Shown here piece by piece: positions 34,872 to 43,449 of a stretch of 64,000 bases of DNA; position 1 is the stretch's first letter, and each line of letters begins with the position of its first letter. Origin of the DNA: Muribaculaceae bacterium (GTDB taxonomy: Bacteria; Bacteroidota; Bacteroidia; Bacteroidales; Muribaculaceae); assembly GCA_017436845.1 (NCBI GenBank), contig JAFSCJ010000011.1:1-64000 (forward strand), read 5' to 3'. Under the pieces are notes generated by a model, which saw nothing but the letters and a program-made list of their open reading frames with translations, had not been told where the DNA came from and made no database searches. The translations under genes were made by a program, and so were the position numbers.

Positions 34872-35699
34872 TTAAAAACATAAAGCCCAGTGCAATCCAA
34901 CAGATGGAAGTTTGTCTCGTGATTCTTGCATGATTGTTGGAGCGACTTGCATTGAGATATCGGGAGTGATATCAAATTGAGACAGCGAAGCGTCAACATA
35001 GGCATCTACCATTGCTAAAAGGTAAACACCCACCATACAAATTATGCAAAGGTCTCTATTTTGTCTGAAGTAATTTTTTCGGCTTTTAAGTGTATTTGTT
35101 AACCATGTTTTATCGAGATTTTCTTCTTTAACAGTAGGTGGGAAGAAATCCATGTAACTTTTTGTCGTTGGATCAGTGTCCATTATATCCCGATAGGCAT
35201 TGGTATAGTCGCTAAGCATGCGATTGTTCCATGATGTTGCATATGCAAGACCCATATATCCGCCTACAATAATGGGCAGTTTCCAATATCGGCGATTGTA
35301 AATTTGCCCTAATCCGGGAAATAGAGCAGATAGCCATACTGCTTTTGTCGGATTAGGATTGAATAATATTTGGCGTTCATTAAATGTGTTGTCATTAATA
35401 GAGTCAGCAAGTAATATTTCTTTTTTTACTGATGTCGTATCATTAGCAATAGAATCTAAAATCAGGCTTTCACGCTCTCTCTTTTGCGTGATCGTTGTGT
35501 CATTGATGACTGTAGTAAAAGGTTGTCTTGGATTATGAAATTGAGAACGCTCTATTGCAATAACAGAATCAGAATTTGAAATAGTATGGTTGTTATGTTT
35601 TTGTATGTTTATGGGTTTGCGTTGATTGGATGAAAAAATGTTAAAAGGACATATGAGCGAGATAATAAACACGCACATTAGTCCCTTAAAGGATTTCAT
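34872..35699 (-). CDS. DUF5683 membrane protein
   Basis: With the ATG at 35699 the protein is 275 residues and starts MKSFKGLMCVFIISLI, a good signal/anchor sequence; the longer frame from 35738 adds 13 residues that spoil it. The DUF5683 core is AVWLSALFPGLGQIYNRRYWKLPIIVGG, which spans two short hydrophobic turns, and further hydrophobic segments lie near LCIICMVGVYLLAMVDAYVDA. Function is unknown; it is probably an inner-membrane protein. It sits between ParB and the MltD gene (23 nt before the latter), a conserved placement. Confidence 0.75.
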   Translation of the reverse strand: MKSFKGLMCVFIISLICPFNIFSSNQRKPINIQKHNNHTISNSDSVIAIERSQFHNPRQPFTTVINDTTITQKRERESLILDSIANDTTSVKKEILLADSINDNTFNERQILFNPNPTKAVWLSALFPGLGQIYNRRYWKLPIIVGGYMGLAYATSWNNRMLSDYTNAYRDIMDTDPTTKSYMDFFPPTVKEENLDKTWLTNTLKSRKNYFRQNRDLCIICMVGVYLLAMVDAYVDASLSQFDITPDISMQVAPTIMQESRDKLPSVGLHWALCF

Positions 35700-35806
35700 C
35701 TTCAAAACGCTATTTGTTTTATTGTAAATTTGGAACATTGCCTAAATTTGTGATACACATATATTTATATCGTCGATAGCACTGACTTTCTCGCTACGAT
35801 ACGCTA

Positions 35807-36703
35807 TTATTGGTTGTCTTGCTGTTTTATGGCATCAAAGATACAAATTAATCGCTCAAGTTCATCTTCATTTTTGAAAGGAAATGTTATTTTTCCTTTA
35901 CCATTGTTATCACAAGTAAAGGTTACTGATGTCTTGAATGTTGCTGAAAGATGTTTTTTGAGAATATCAAAGTCGGAGTTATTATATTTTAATTTCTTTT
36001 TAGACTCGATTTTAGTACCATCTTCTGCTGATTTCTGGTAAGATTTGGCGAGTTCTTCAACTTTACGCACCGATAATCCATTTTTGACAATCTCGTTATA
36101 TAATTTAAGCTGTAAAGATGGTTTTTCAATAGACAATAATGCACGAGCATGTCCCATGTCAACACGCTTATCTCTTAATCCGAGTTGAACTTCTGCCGGG
36201 AGCTTTAGTAGTCGCAAGAAATTAGCAATTGTAGCACGCTTTTTGCCGATGCGCTCGCTCAATCGTTCTTGAGTCAAGTCGTATTGTTCGATTAGTTTTT
36301 TGAATGTCAATGCAATTTCAATGGCATTTAAATCCTCACGTTGTATATTCTCGATGAGAGCCATCTCAGTGAGTTCTGTATCGTTTGCAGTTCTTATGTA
36401 TGCAGGAACTGATGTGAGACCGGCTCTCTGTGCTGCACGATATCGACGTTCTCCCGCAATTATCTGATAGGAATTAGGTCCGACTTGACGCAATGATAAT
36501 GGTTGAATAATGCCAAGTTCTTTTATTGAGGTAGCAAGTTCATCGAGAGCTTCTTCATCAAAGGTTGTGCGTGGTTGGTCGGGATTCGGAGAAATCAAAT
36601 CAAGAGCAATATTGTTGATTGCAGATGACCCTCTTGCCGGAACATCGTCCATTGAAATCAATGAACCAAGTCCGCGTCCCAATGCGTTGCGTTTAAGTGC
36701 CAT
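35807..36703 (-). CDS. parB: Chromosome partitioning protein ParB
   Basis: This 298-residue protein has the ParB nuclease-like/CTPase domain with ALGRGLGSLI at the start, PNPDQPRTTFDEEAL, the GERRYRAAQRAG box and ALIENIQREDLN. The helix-turn-helix region has TQERLSERIGKKRATIANFLRLLKLP and DMGHARALLS. A C-terminal dimerisation segment follows. It spreads from parS sites and works with ParA in origin segregation. Its start is 11 nt after the parA stop. Confidence 0.93.
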   Translation of the reverse strand: MALKRNALGRGLGSLISMDDVPARGSSAINNIALDLISPNPDQPRTTFDEEALDELATSIKELGIIQPLSLRQVGPNSYQIIAGERRYRAAQRAGLTSVPAYIRTANDTELTEMALIENIQREDLNAIEIALTFKKLIEQYDLTQERLSERIGKKRATIANFLRLLKLPAEVQLGLRDKRVDMGHARALLSIEKPSLQLKLYNEIVKNGLSVRKVEELAKSYQKSAEDGTKIESKKKLKYNNSDFDILKKHLSATFKTSVTFTCDNNGKGKITFPFKNEDELERLICIFDAIKQQDNQ

Positions 36704-36714
36704 AAGTTTTATGT

Positions 36715-37488
36715 TTATGCTTGTTTACGATGTTTTGAAATGATTTCTTTTGCTAATAGTAGATGGCTTGTTGCTCCTCGGCTTTCAGGATCATAAAGGA
36801 GAGCCGGTAATCCGTGGCTTGGTGCCTCACTGAGTCGGATATTACGAGGAATTACTGTGTTGAATACCATGTCTCCAAAGTGACCTTTCAACTCTTCGTA
36901 AATTTGATTGGCTAATCTTAGTCGGGCATCATACATGGTCAATAAAAAACCTTCTATTTCAAGAGATGGGTTTAATTTTGATTTAATAATGCGTATGGTG
37001 TTGAGAAGTTTGCTGATGCCTTCAAGTGCAAAATATTCGGCTTGAACCGGGATTATAACAGAGTTAGCAGCTGTTAATGCATTGACGGTGATGAGTCCAA
37101 GAGACGGAGAGCAGTCAATGATAATATAGTCATATTTCTCTTTTATTGGTTGTAGTAGATTATATAACACTTTTTCTCTGTTTGTTTTTTCGATTAGTTC
37201 CAATTCAGCACCGGCAAGGTCAATGCGTGAACCTACAAGGTCAAGCCCTTTTACGCATGTTGAAACTTGAGATCCGTCGATGGGATATTCATCAACAAGA
37301 CATTCATAAATCGATGAGGTCATAGATTTAGGATCTATACCATAACCTGAAGTAGCATTTGCTTGAGGATCGGCATCAATTATGAGAACTTTTTTGCCTT
37401 GAGAGGCAAGTGATGCCGCAAGATTTATTGTCGTTGTGGTTTTTCCTACCCCACCTTTTTGATTGGCAATTGCAATTATTTTACCCAT
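36715..37488 (-). CDS. parA: Chromosome partitioning ATPase ParA/Soj
   Basis: This 257-residue deviant Walker A ATPase has KGGVGKTTTTINLAASLA at residues 10-27, the DADPQANATSGYG box and IIDCSPSLGLIT (Walker B). It is short, without an N-terminal DNA-binding domain, so it is the chromosomal Soj type and not a plasmid type. With parB it forms an operon; a TTACTTTG box (about 37514-37521) may be its -7 element. Chromosomal parAB usually lies near the replication origin, though in Bacteroidetes this is not always so. Confidence 0.93.
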   Translation of the reverse strand: MGKIIAIANQKGGVGKTTTTINLAASLASQGKKVLIIDADPQANATSGYGIDPKSMTSSIYECLVDEYPIDGSQVSTCVKGLDLVGSRIDLAGAELELIEKTNREKVLYNLLQPIKEKYDYIIIDCSPSLGLITVNALTAANSVIIPVQAEYFALEGISKLLNTIRIIKSKLNPSLEIEGFLLTMYDARLRLANQIYEELKGHFGDMVFNTVIPRNIRLSEAPSHGLPALLYDPESRGATSHLLLAKEIISKHRKQA

Positions 37489-37602
37489 AGAAAATATTCA
37501 AAATTTATAAATACAAAGTAATGATTTTTTTATGTAATAAAGGCAATTTATAACGTCCAAAATGGGTTAAATGTTGATAACTGAAGTATATTGTTAATAA
37601 CT

Positions 37603-37633
37603 TCGTGGAACTATCGTAGAAAATGTTTCACGA
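37603..37633. promoter_or_regulatory. Pair of parS-like half-sites upstream of parA
   Basis: TCGTGGAAC (37603-37611) and GTTTCACGA (37625-37633) are inverted, with 8 of 9 positions paired. Each resembles half of the parS palindrome TGTTTCACGTGAAACA, but the halves face outward with 13 nt between them, so this is not a standard site. It lies in the leader region of parA. Confidence 0.35.
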
Positions 37634-37647
37634 TTATGTCTTGGATA

Positions 37648-37671
37648 ATAAAAAAGCCCGATTGCTCGGGC
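37648..37671 (-). terminator. Terminator after the YitT-family gene
   Basis: On the - strand, GCCCGA (37671-37666) pairs with TCGGGC (37661-37656) around a 4-nt loop and is followed by TTTTTTATT. It lies 7 nt after the stop of the 37678-38646 gene. Confidence 0.8.
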
Positions 37672-37677
37672 ACTATA

Positions 37678-38646
37678 TTAATTGTTTGAAGATTCATCTT
37701 TGGCGATTGTCGCTTTAGTGTGGCGTTCATCTTCAGTCTTAATTTTGAGTTTTATTTGGTCAAAACCTTGACCATATACGCCATTAACATTGGCTTGAGT
37801 GATAAATGCATCTTTGTCAATTGATTTGATGATGCGGAAAATTGTTACAGATTCTATTTTACGGCACATTACAAGCAAAACTTTGACATTTCTTTTGCTA
37901 TACCATCCTGTACCGTCTAATACTGTACATCCTCGATTCGCTTCATTGTTAATAGCGGTGGCAATTTCTTCCCACAGAGGTGAGAATATTGTAAATTGAA
38001 CGGCTTGACGGTTGGTGTTGATGATTTGGTCTGCTACCCAAGAAGCAATAAATAATACTACTAAACCATATACGATTTTATTAGGGTCTTGGAATAGAAT
38101 ATAAGATGATGAAATGATGCCGAAATCTGTGTAAAGCATTGTACGACCAATACTTACATTTGATTTCTTTGAAACCATTGCGGCAACGATATCAGTACCG
38201 CCTGTGCTACCGTTGTGAGTAAATGCAAGACCAATACCTGCCCCACAACAAATACCACCAATTATAATGTTCATAAATGTTTGTCCTTCAACAAGAGGGC
38301 GTCCTCCCAATAAGTCATGGAAGAGGGGTTGCATGATACCTATCATTAATGAAATAACCGTAGCTCCAAAAATTGTGCGAATTACAAATTGTCGTCCCAC
38401 AATTCTGAATGCAAATGCTAACAAAATAAGGTTCAATGCGTATTGTGTAACAGCAACAGGTATCTCGAATGGTAAATATTTTTGAGATGCAAAGAATACT
38501 AATGATCCGATACCAGATACTCCGCCGATTACGACCTCTTCGGGAAGGATGAATGCACAAAACCCAAAAGAATATATCGCGATACCAAGGACAATCATTA
38601 CATAGTCTCGTGCGGATATCCAAAGATGTTTTCCTGTTGATGCCAT
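37678..38646 (-). CDS. YitT-family membrane protein (DUF161/DUF2179)
   Basis: This 322-residue protein has five or six hydrophobic segments in residues about 12-215, for example YVMIVLGIAIYSFGFCAFI and GICCGAGIGLAFTHNGSTGG, the latter being the family's conserved loop. A cytoplasmic C-terminal DUF2179 domain follows (about 220-300, with GCTVLDGTGWYS). The YitT family is widespread, and its transport substrate is unknown. It has its own perfect -33/-7 promoter and its own terminator, so it is monocistronic. Confidence 0.88.
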   Translation of the reverse strand: MASTGKHLWISARDYVMIVLGIAIYSFGFCAFILPEEVVIGGVSGIGSLVFFASQKYLPFEIPVAVTQYALNLILLAFAFRIVGRQFVIRTIFGATVISLMIGIMQPLFHDLLGGRPLVEGQTFMNIIIGGICCGAGIGLAFTHNGSTGGTDIVAAMVSKKSNVSIGRTMLYTDFGIISSSYILFQDPNKIVYGLVVLFIASWVADQIINTNRQAVQFTIFSPLWEEIATAINNEANRGCTVLDGTGWYSKRNVKVLLVMCRKIESVTIFRIIKSIDKDAFITQANVNGVYGQGFDQIKLKIKTEDERHTKATIAKDESSNN

Positions 38647-38684
38647 GTTAGAATAATTTTATTTTAGTGTTTCAAATGTGGTGT

Positions 38685-38715
38685 CAAAGTTACGTTACCA
38701 ATTTGTTACTGCAAA
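38685..38715 (-). promoter_or_regulatory. Promoter for the YitT gene
   Basis: On the - strand, TTTG (38712-38715), 19 nt, then TAACTTTG (38685-38692): a full match to the Bacteroidetes -33/-7 consensus, about 40 nt before the ATG at 38646. Confidence 0.75.
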
Positions 38716-38826
38716 ATTTTAGACTTAAATTCTTTCAGTTATTTAATTTTGCGTTGTGCTAAATTTCGCTATTTAAAGCAATTTCGGATTTATTTGAGAA
38801 ATATATTTAAATATGATATAAAAATA

Positions 38827-38859
38827 TTTGGCTACAATTGAATGATTGTTGTAATTTAG
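38827..38859 (+). promoter_or_regulatory. Promoter for the outer-membrane barrel gene
   Basis: TTTG (38827-38830), 21 nt, then TAATTTAG (38852-38859), one base off the -7 consensus, 25 nt before the ATG at 38885. Confidence 0.5.
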
Positions 38860-38884
38860 CATCAAATTTAGAAAAGTAAAAATT

Positions 38885-39634
38885 ATGAAAAAAACAATAC
38901 TTAGTATAGTTGCGATGTTAGCTTTTGCTACATCTTCATTAAGTGCGCAAGTTCAAGATTTTTTTGATGCCGGTTTGCCCGAAAAATTGTTTACATTTGG
39001 GGTTCGTGCAGGAGTAAATACATCTAATTTATCAGATAATCGTTCTTCTGCGATATCTGATTTAAAATTGGCTCGCAATCAATGGAAAGCCGGATTTACA
39101 ATCGGTGCCGTCGCAGATATAAATATAAGAAATTTTTTGGTATTGCAACCGGGTTTCTTTATTCAAACTCGAAATCACGATTATAGCTATACGATGGTGG
39201 GTGAAGGTCGTGATTATTGGGGAAATATTGAAGGAAATCGTAGCAGTTCATATATTCAAATCCCTATTTTAGCATCATTGCGTAAGGATTTTACGGAAGA
39301 GTTACAAGTTCAGGTCGACTTTGGCCCATATTTTATGTATGGAATAGGAGGAGAGGATGAACAAAAATGCTTTGAAGCAAATTTTGGTGGTGCTGAAGGC
39401 GAAAAATTTAATAGCTATTATCGTGAAGATGACTATTTTGGCGATGATGGTGCTGTTAAAGGTTATGATTGGGGGTTCAAAATGGGAGCCGGTGTAGTGA
39501 TAATGAAGCATTATTATGTGGGAATACATTATGAGGCTGGGTGTCGCAATGTATTGAAAACACCTGATGGCTCAAAGCATGAATATTCAGGTCGCAACAA
39601 GGCTTGGAATTTTACTATAGGATATAACTTTTAA
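38885..39634 (+). CDS. PorT/OmpX-like outer-membrane beta-barrel protein
   Basis: This 249-residue protein has a signal peptide ending in SLSAQ (about residue 21). The mature part alternates hydrophobic and polar residues in strands such as FGVRAGVNTSNL, FTIGAVADINI and FLVLQPGFFIQTR, and ends with a barrel-type C-terminal strand AWNFTIGYNF (final Phe). It fits the outer-membrane beta-barrel (porin family) domain common in Bacteroidetes. Ligand and role are unknown. The serine hydrolase starts 24 nt after it, so both may be co-transcribed. Confidence 0.78.
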   Translation: MKKTILSIVAMLAFATSSLSAQVQDFFDAGLPEKLFTFGVRAGVNTSNLSDNRSSAISDLKLARNQWKAGFTIGAVADINIRNFLVLQPGFFIQTRNHDYSYTMVGEGRDYWGNIEGNRSSSYIQIPILASLRKDFTEELQVQVDFGPYFMYGIGGEDEQKCFEANFGGAEGEKFNSYYREDDYFGDDGAVKGYDWGFKMGAGVVIMKHYYVGIHYEAGCRNVLKTPDGSKHEYSGRNKAWNFTIGYNF

Positions 39635-39658
39635 ATATTGAGTACAAAAAGAATTAAT

Positions 39659-40999
39659 ATGAAAAAATTAAAAATATTTTCAGTTGTAATATTTGCATCA
39701 ATGTTTGTAGCTGAACTGTTTGCTCAAGGATTGGCGATAAATACAAAAAGTGGAGATCAGGTGAGTGCTACATATCAAACATTAGATAATATTGCTCCAT
39801 ATATTGACAGTTCAAATAAAGCGGGAGTTGTAATGACACTTAAGGATGGAGCTAAAACAACAGTGTCATCAAGTGAATTGGAAAATGTAGTGCCATTTGC
39901 ATATGATCCTGAGACGGTAGAAGCCGATCTTACTCAAATTATGAATACCCATAAAGCGGTCGGTTTGGCAGTAGCGGCGGTATATAAAGGGGAAACTATT
40001 TATAGTAATGCATTTGGTTATCGAGATCGCGAAAATAAAATAGCATATAAGGAAGATGATTTACTTCGCATCGCGTCTATCTCAAAGACTTTTGTTGCAA
40101 CATCAATTATGCAGTTGGTTGAACAGGGTAAATTATCTCTTGATGCTGATGTTTCAACTCTTATGGGATTTAATGTGAGAAATCCTTATTACTCAAGTAC
40201 AATAGTAACTGTTAGAATGCTACTTTCTCATACTTCAAGTTTGTCTGATGATAATGGATATTCAACATTTGATTTAATTAATCCATCAGTTTCAAGTTCA
40301 AATTCGATACGTAGATGTTGGAATAATTATAAACCAGGTTCATCATATGAATATTGTAACTTAGGATACAATATATTAGGGGCCATAGTTGAAATTGTGA
40401 GTGGCGAGCGTTTTGACGTGTATGTAAAGAAACACATTTTAGATCCATTAGGGCTCAATGCAAGTTATAATGTTAAGGATTTAGATTCTTCAAAATTTGT
40501 AAAAATATATCACTATAGTAATGGCTCGTACACATGTTCGACAGAGGCATATAGTTATCCTTCTTCTCAAATTGCTAACTATAAACTCGGATATTCTACA
40601 CCTTGTTTTTCTCCAACAGGAGGTCTTAAAATCTCATTAAAAGATTTGACAACAGTAATGAAGATGCACATGAATAAGGGTGAAGTAAATGGAGTTAGAA
40701 TTCTAAGTGAAGAATCATGTGAATTAATGCAAACAGCGTATACACCAACCGAATATACCGGATCAAGTTATGGTTTTGCAATGGTAATAACAACAGGTCT
40801 TGTAAGTGGACATAAAATGACCGGGCATGATGGAATAGCATATGGCGCTTATACTGCAATGTATTGGGATAAAGAGAAAGATTTTGGTGTAGTGATAATG
40901 ATAAATGGCTGTGATGAGAAGTGGGCGTCTTCATCAGCTGAATTTATTATGCTTCTCACTAAAACTTCTACTGCACTATACAATCACTTTGTAAAGTAA
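39659..40999 (+). CDS. Exported beta-lactamase-family serine hydrolase
   Basis: This 446-residue protein starts at the ATG 39659, which gives a proper signal peptide (MKKLKIFSVVIFASMFVAEL, cut near LFAQG); the frame is open further upstream from a TTG at 39638 but that start is unlikely. After a short beta domain (residues about 20-80), the beta-lactamase/class C-like fold has SISKTF (Ser-x-x-Lys catalytic pair), YEYCNLGYN (the Tyr-x-Asn element) and GHDGIAYG (His-x-Gly). Such proteins act as D-aminopeptidases, esterases or DD-carboxypeptidase-like enzymes; resistance to beta-lactams is not implied. Confidence 0.85.
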   Translation: MKKLKIFSVVIFASMFVAELFAQGLAINTKSGDQVSATYQTLDNIAPYIDSSNKAGVVMTLKDGAKTTVSSSELENVVPFAYDPETVEADLTQIMNTHKAVGLAVAAVYKGETIYSNAFGYRDRENKIAYKEDDLLRIASISKTFVATSIMQLVEQGKLSLDADVSTLMGFNVRNPYYSSTIVTVRMLLSHTSSLSDDNGYSTFDLINPSVSSSNSIRRCWNNYKPGSSYEYCNLGYNILGAIVEIVSGERFDVYVKKHILDPLGLNASYNVKDLDSSKFVKIYHYSNGSYTCSTEAYSYPSSQIANYKLGYSTPCFSPTGGLKISLKDLTTVMKMHMNKGEVNGVRILSEESCELMQTAYTPTEYTGSSYGFAMVITTGLVSGHKMTGHDGIAYGAYTAMYWDKEKDFGVVIMINGCDEKWASSSAEFIMLLTKTSTALYNHFVK

Positions 41000-41034
41000 T
41001 GCAAAAGTAGGGTATCTTTATTTTCAGATAAAAC

Positions 41035-41068
41035 AAAAAGTCAGAGCGACATAACGCTCTGACTTTTT
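41035..41068. terminator. Bidirectional terminator between the serine hydrolase and trpS
   Basis: AAAAAGTCAGAGCG and CGCTCTGACTTTTT form a 14-bp perfect stem with a 6-nt loop between convergent genes. Confidence 0.9.
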
Positions 41069-41092
41069 ATTGTGTAAGGAGATGTTATTGTA

Positions 41093-42145
41093 TTAATAGA
41101 ATTTCTTAATACCCATAATCTCGCGCACTTCACGAAGTGTTTTAGCTGCACGTTCTCGAGCTTTGTCTGCTCCTTGTTTAACAACGCGAGCAAGAAGTGC
41201 GTCATCGTTTTGAATATCAAGGATGCGTTCTCTGATGGGTAATGTTATTTTGAGAATATCTTCTGCAAGTTGTTTTTTGAGATCGCCATAGCGAATTGAA
41301 CAATCAGCATACGCATCGCGGAATTGTTGAATAACTTCGGGTGATGATGTTAATTGCATCAAAGTGAATAGGTTTTCTACTGGTTGAGAAACCGGAGAGT
41401 TTGGCTCTTTGGGCCCTTCATCAGTTACGGCGCGCATAACTTTTTTACGCAACACTTTTTCTTCATCGATGAGGTAGATGCAATTGCCTTCGCTCTTTCC
41501 CATTTTACCACTTCCATCAAGTCCCGGAACTTTTACTGCATTTCCTCCGAAGTTGAAGTTCTCTGGTTCAGGAAATAGATCTACGCCATAAAACGAATTG
41601 AAACGACGCGCAAAACGGCGAGTCAATTCAAGGTGTTGTTCTTGATCTTTGCCTACGGGAACTTTGTTGGCTTTTTGGATAAGGATATCAACCGCCATCA
41701 ACGTTGGGTAGGTGAGAAGACCTGCATTTACACGTTTGTTAGAGTCTGTACCAATGATTTCTTTTTCTATGTCATCATTGTCGCTTTTGATGCCGAGTTG
41801 TTTGCGCGCTTTGTCTTTGAATGATGCTGTACGCATCAATTCACCAATACCAACGTGCATGTTCAATAGTAGGTAAAGTTCTGAAATCTCAGGAATGTCG
41901 CTTTGAACGAAAATTGTCGATTTTTCGGGATCGACACCTGCGGCAAGATATTCGGCAAGAATATTTTTTACGTTAGAGTGTAGAGTCTTAGGGTCGGGGT
42001 GAGTAGTGAGCGCATGTAGGTCAGCGATAAAGTACATACAATCATAGTCCTCTTGCATTTTTACGAATTTGCTCAATGCACCGAAATAATTCCCTAAATG
42101 TAAATTCCCTGTGGCTCTGATACCACTTAATACTATTTCTTTCAT
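41093..42145 (-). CDS. trpS: Tryptophanyl-tRNA synthetase
   Basis: This 350-residue class I aminoacyl-tRNA synthetase has the HIGH-type motif GNLHLGNYFGAL near residues 13-24 and KMGKSEGN (KMSKS-type) near residue 215. The length is normal for bacterial TrpRS. A TACCTTTG box on the - strand (42177-42170) is the likely -7 element, 25 nt before the ATG. It is transcribed alone between two terminators. Confidence 0.95.
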   Translation of the reverse strand: MKEIVLSGIRATGNLHLGNYFGALSKFVKMQEDYDCMYFIADLHALTTHPDPKTLHSNVKNILAEYLAAGVDPEKSTIFVQSDIPEISELYLLLNMHVGIGELMRTASFKDKARKQLGIKSDNDDIEKEIIGTDSNKRVNAGLLTYPTLMAVDILIQKANKVPVGKDQEQHLELTRRFARRFNSFYGVDLFPEPENFNFGGNAVKVPGLDGSGKMGKSEGNCIYLIDEEKVLRKKVMRAVTDEGPKEPNSPVSQPVENLFTLMQLTSSPEVIQQFRDAYADCSIRYGDLKKQLAEDILKITLPIRERILDIQNDDALLARVVKQGADKARERAAKTLREVREIMGIKKFY

Positions 42146-42231
42146 TGTATATATTCAAAAATTAGAATACAAAGGTACAAACTTTTTAATTAATATCAGT
42201 TATCATTGACATTATAAGCAGTAATAAATAT

Positions 42232-42268
42232 AAAAGACAAAGGGAACTTTGCTCCCTTTGTCTTTTTA
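42232..42268 (-). terminator. Terminator after the Lrp-family gene
   Basis: AAAAGACAAAGGGA (42232-42245) pairs with TCCCTTTGTCTTTT (42253-42266), 14 bp with a 7-nt loop. On the - strand it ends in a T-run and follows the Lrp stop directly. Confidence 0.88.
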
Positions 42269-42279
42269 GTTTGTTACTT

Positions 42280-42747
42280 TTAGTCTTCTGATTGTATCGG
42301 TATTTGGCGTTTAAAAACCTCTTTGAATGAAATAAGAGATTCTGTTCGGGCTAATCCTAAATGTTGCAGTTGATTATGTATAATGTGAAGCAGATGATCG
42401 TTGTTGCGAGCATATAGCTTTATGAACATGTCATATTGCCCTGTTGTAAAATGACATTCTATTACTTCTGGGATTTTTTTTAATTCCTCAACAACATGAT
42501 TAAATTGTGATGGATCTTTAAGAAAAAAGCCGATGTAAGCACATGTGTCATAGCCAACGGAAGAGGGTTCTATAAGCATTTCATAGCCTTTAATAACTCC
42601 CAACGAAGATAGTTTTTGTATGCGCTGATGTATTGCTGCTCCTGAAACATTACATTCGCGAGCTATTTCAAGAAAAGGCTTGCGAGCATTGTTGGTGAGC
42701 ATTTGTAGAATTTTGTTATCTAATGAATCAAGTTGAGGACGTGTCAT
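42280..42747 (-). CDS. Lrp/AsnC-family transcriptional regulator
   Basis: This 155-residue protein has an N-terminal winged helix-turn-helix (LDSLDNKILQMLTNNARKP, then VSGAAIHQRIQKLSSLGVI) and a C-terminal RAM/ACT-like ligand-binding domain (IGFFLKDPSQFNHVVEELKK, ECHFTTGQYDMFIKLYA). Family members sense amino acids and form octamers on DNA. Divergent transcription from the acetyltransferase gene at 42867 suggests the shared 119-bp region may contain its operator. A TAACTTTG box (- strand, 42786-42779) is its likely -7 element. Confidence 0.9.
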   Translation of the reverse strand: MTRPQLDSLDNKILQMLTNNARKPFLEIARECNVSGAAIHQRIQKLSSLGVIKGYEMLIEPSSVGYDTCAYIGFFLKDPSQFNHVVEELKKIPEVIECHFTTGQYDMFIKLYARNNDHLLHIIHNQLQHLGLARTESLISFKEVFKRQIPIQSED

Positions 42748-42866
42748 CTTTTGTTATAATTAAATAAATTTGTGCATACAAAGTTATGAAAATACTGCCA
42801 CGATTGGAATTTTAACACTCTTTTTTTTGTACTAAAACGTTACCTTTGTAGTAAATAATTATAGTA

Positions 42867-43409
42867 ATGGAGTTAATATTGTTGAATAAAGGAGCCACAA
42901 TAAATCATATTGATGATGTTAAAAAGCTGTATCATGAGTCTTTTCCGTTGGAGGAGCGTAGAGATTGGTTCGATATAGTAAATATGCTAAATCAAAATCA
43001 TACATGTTATAATATATATGTAATAATCGTTGAGGGCCGTTTTGTCGGATTTATTTCATGGTGGGATTTTTCGTCATTTCGATATGTTGAACATTTTGCA
43101 ATCAAAGAAGAAGTGCGTGGGAGTGGGATAGGAGGTCAAGCTATTAAAGATTTTGTAGCGATGCAACCATCGGCAGTTGTGCTTGAAGTGGAATTGCCTT
43201 CAACAGGAGAACTGGCTCGCCGTCGTATAGGATTTTATGAAAGGCATGGTTTTAAGGCGCATGCCGACTATGAATATGTGCAACCTCCTTACGCGTCTAA
43301 TCTGCCTGAAGTTCCAATGATGTTAATGCGTGTTATAAATAATAATGAAACTATTGGTATTGATGAAATAGCGAAACAAATACATCGGTATGTTTATAAA
43401 AAAGGTTAA
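42867..43409 (+). CDS. GNAT-family N-acetyltransferase
   Basis: This 180-residue protein has the GNAT acetyl-CoA loop in VEHFAIKEEVRGSGIGGQAI (the xxGxGxG-like pyrophosphate-binding turn) and a later YERHGFKAH strand. The beginning (LYHESFPLEERRDW) is typical of a Bacteroidetes-specific GNAT subgroup. The acceptor is unknown. It is divergent from the Lrp regulator, and a TACCTTTG box (42841-42848) lies before the ATG. Confidence 0.82.
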   Translation: MELILLNKGATINHIDDVKKLYHESFPLEERRDWFDIVNMLNQNHTCYNIYVIIVEGRFVGFISWWDFSSFRYVEHFAIKEEVRGSGIGGQAIKDFVAMQPSAVVLEVELPSTGELARRRIGFYERHGFKAHADYEYVQPPYASNLPEVPMMLMRVINNNETIGIDEIAKQIHRYVYKKG

Positions 43410-43449
43410 CTTTGCATCGTTATAGATTATAGATTGTTTTAATTAAAGA

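Noticed and set aside
39659..40999. Beta-lactam resistance gene
   Set aside because: The fold is class C-like, but it belongs to a broad serine-hydrolase group and carries no specific resistance signature that I can see.
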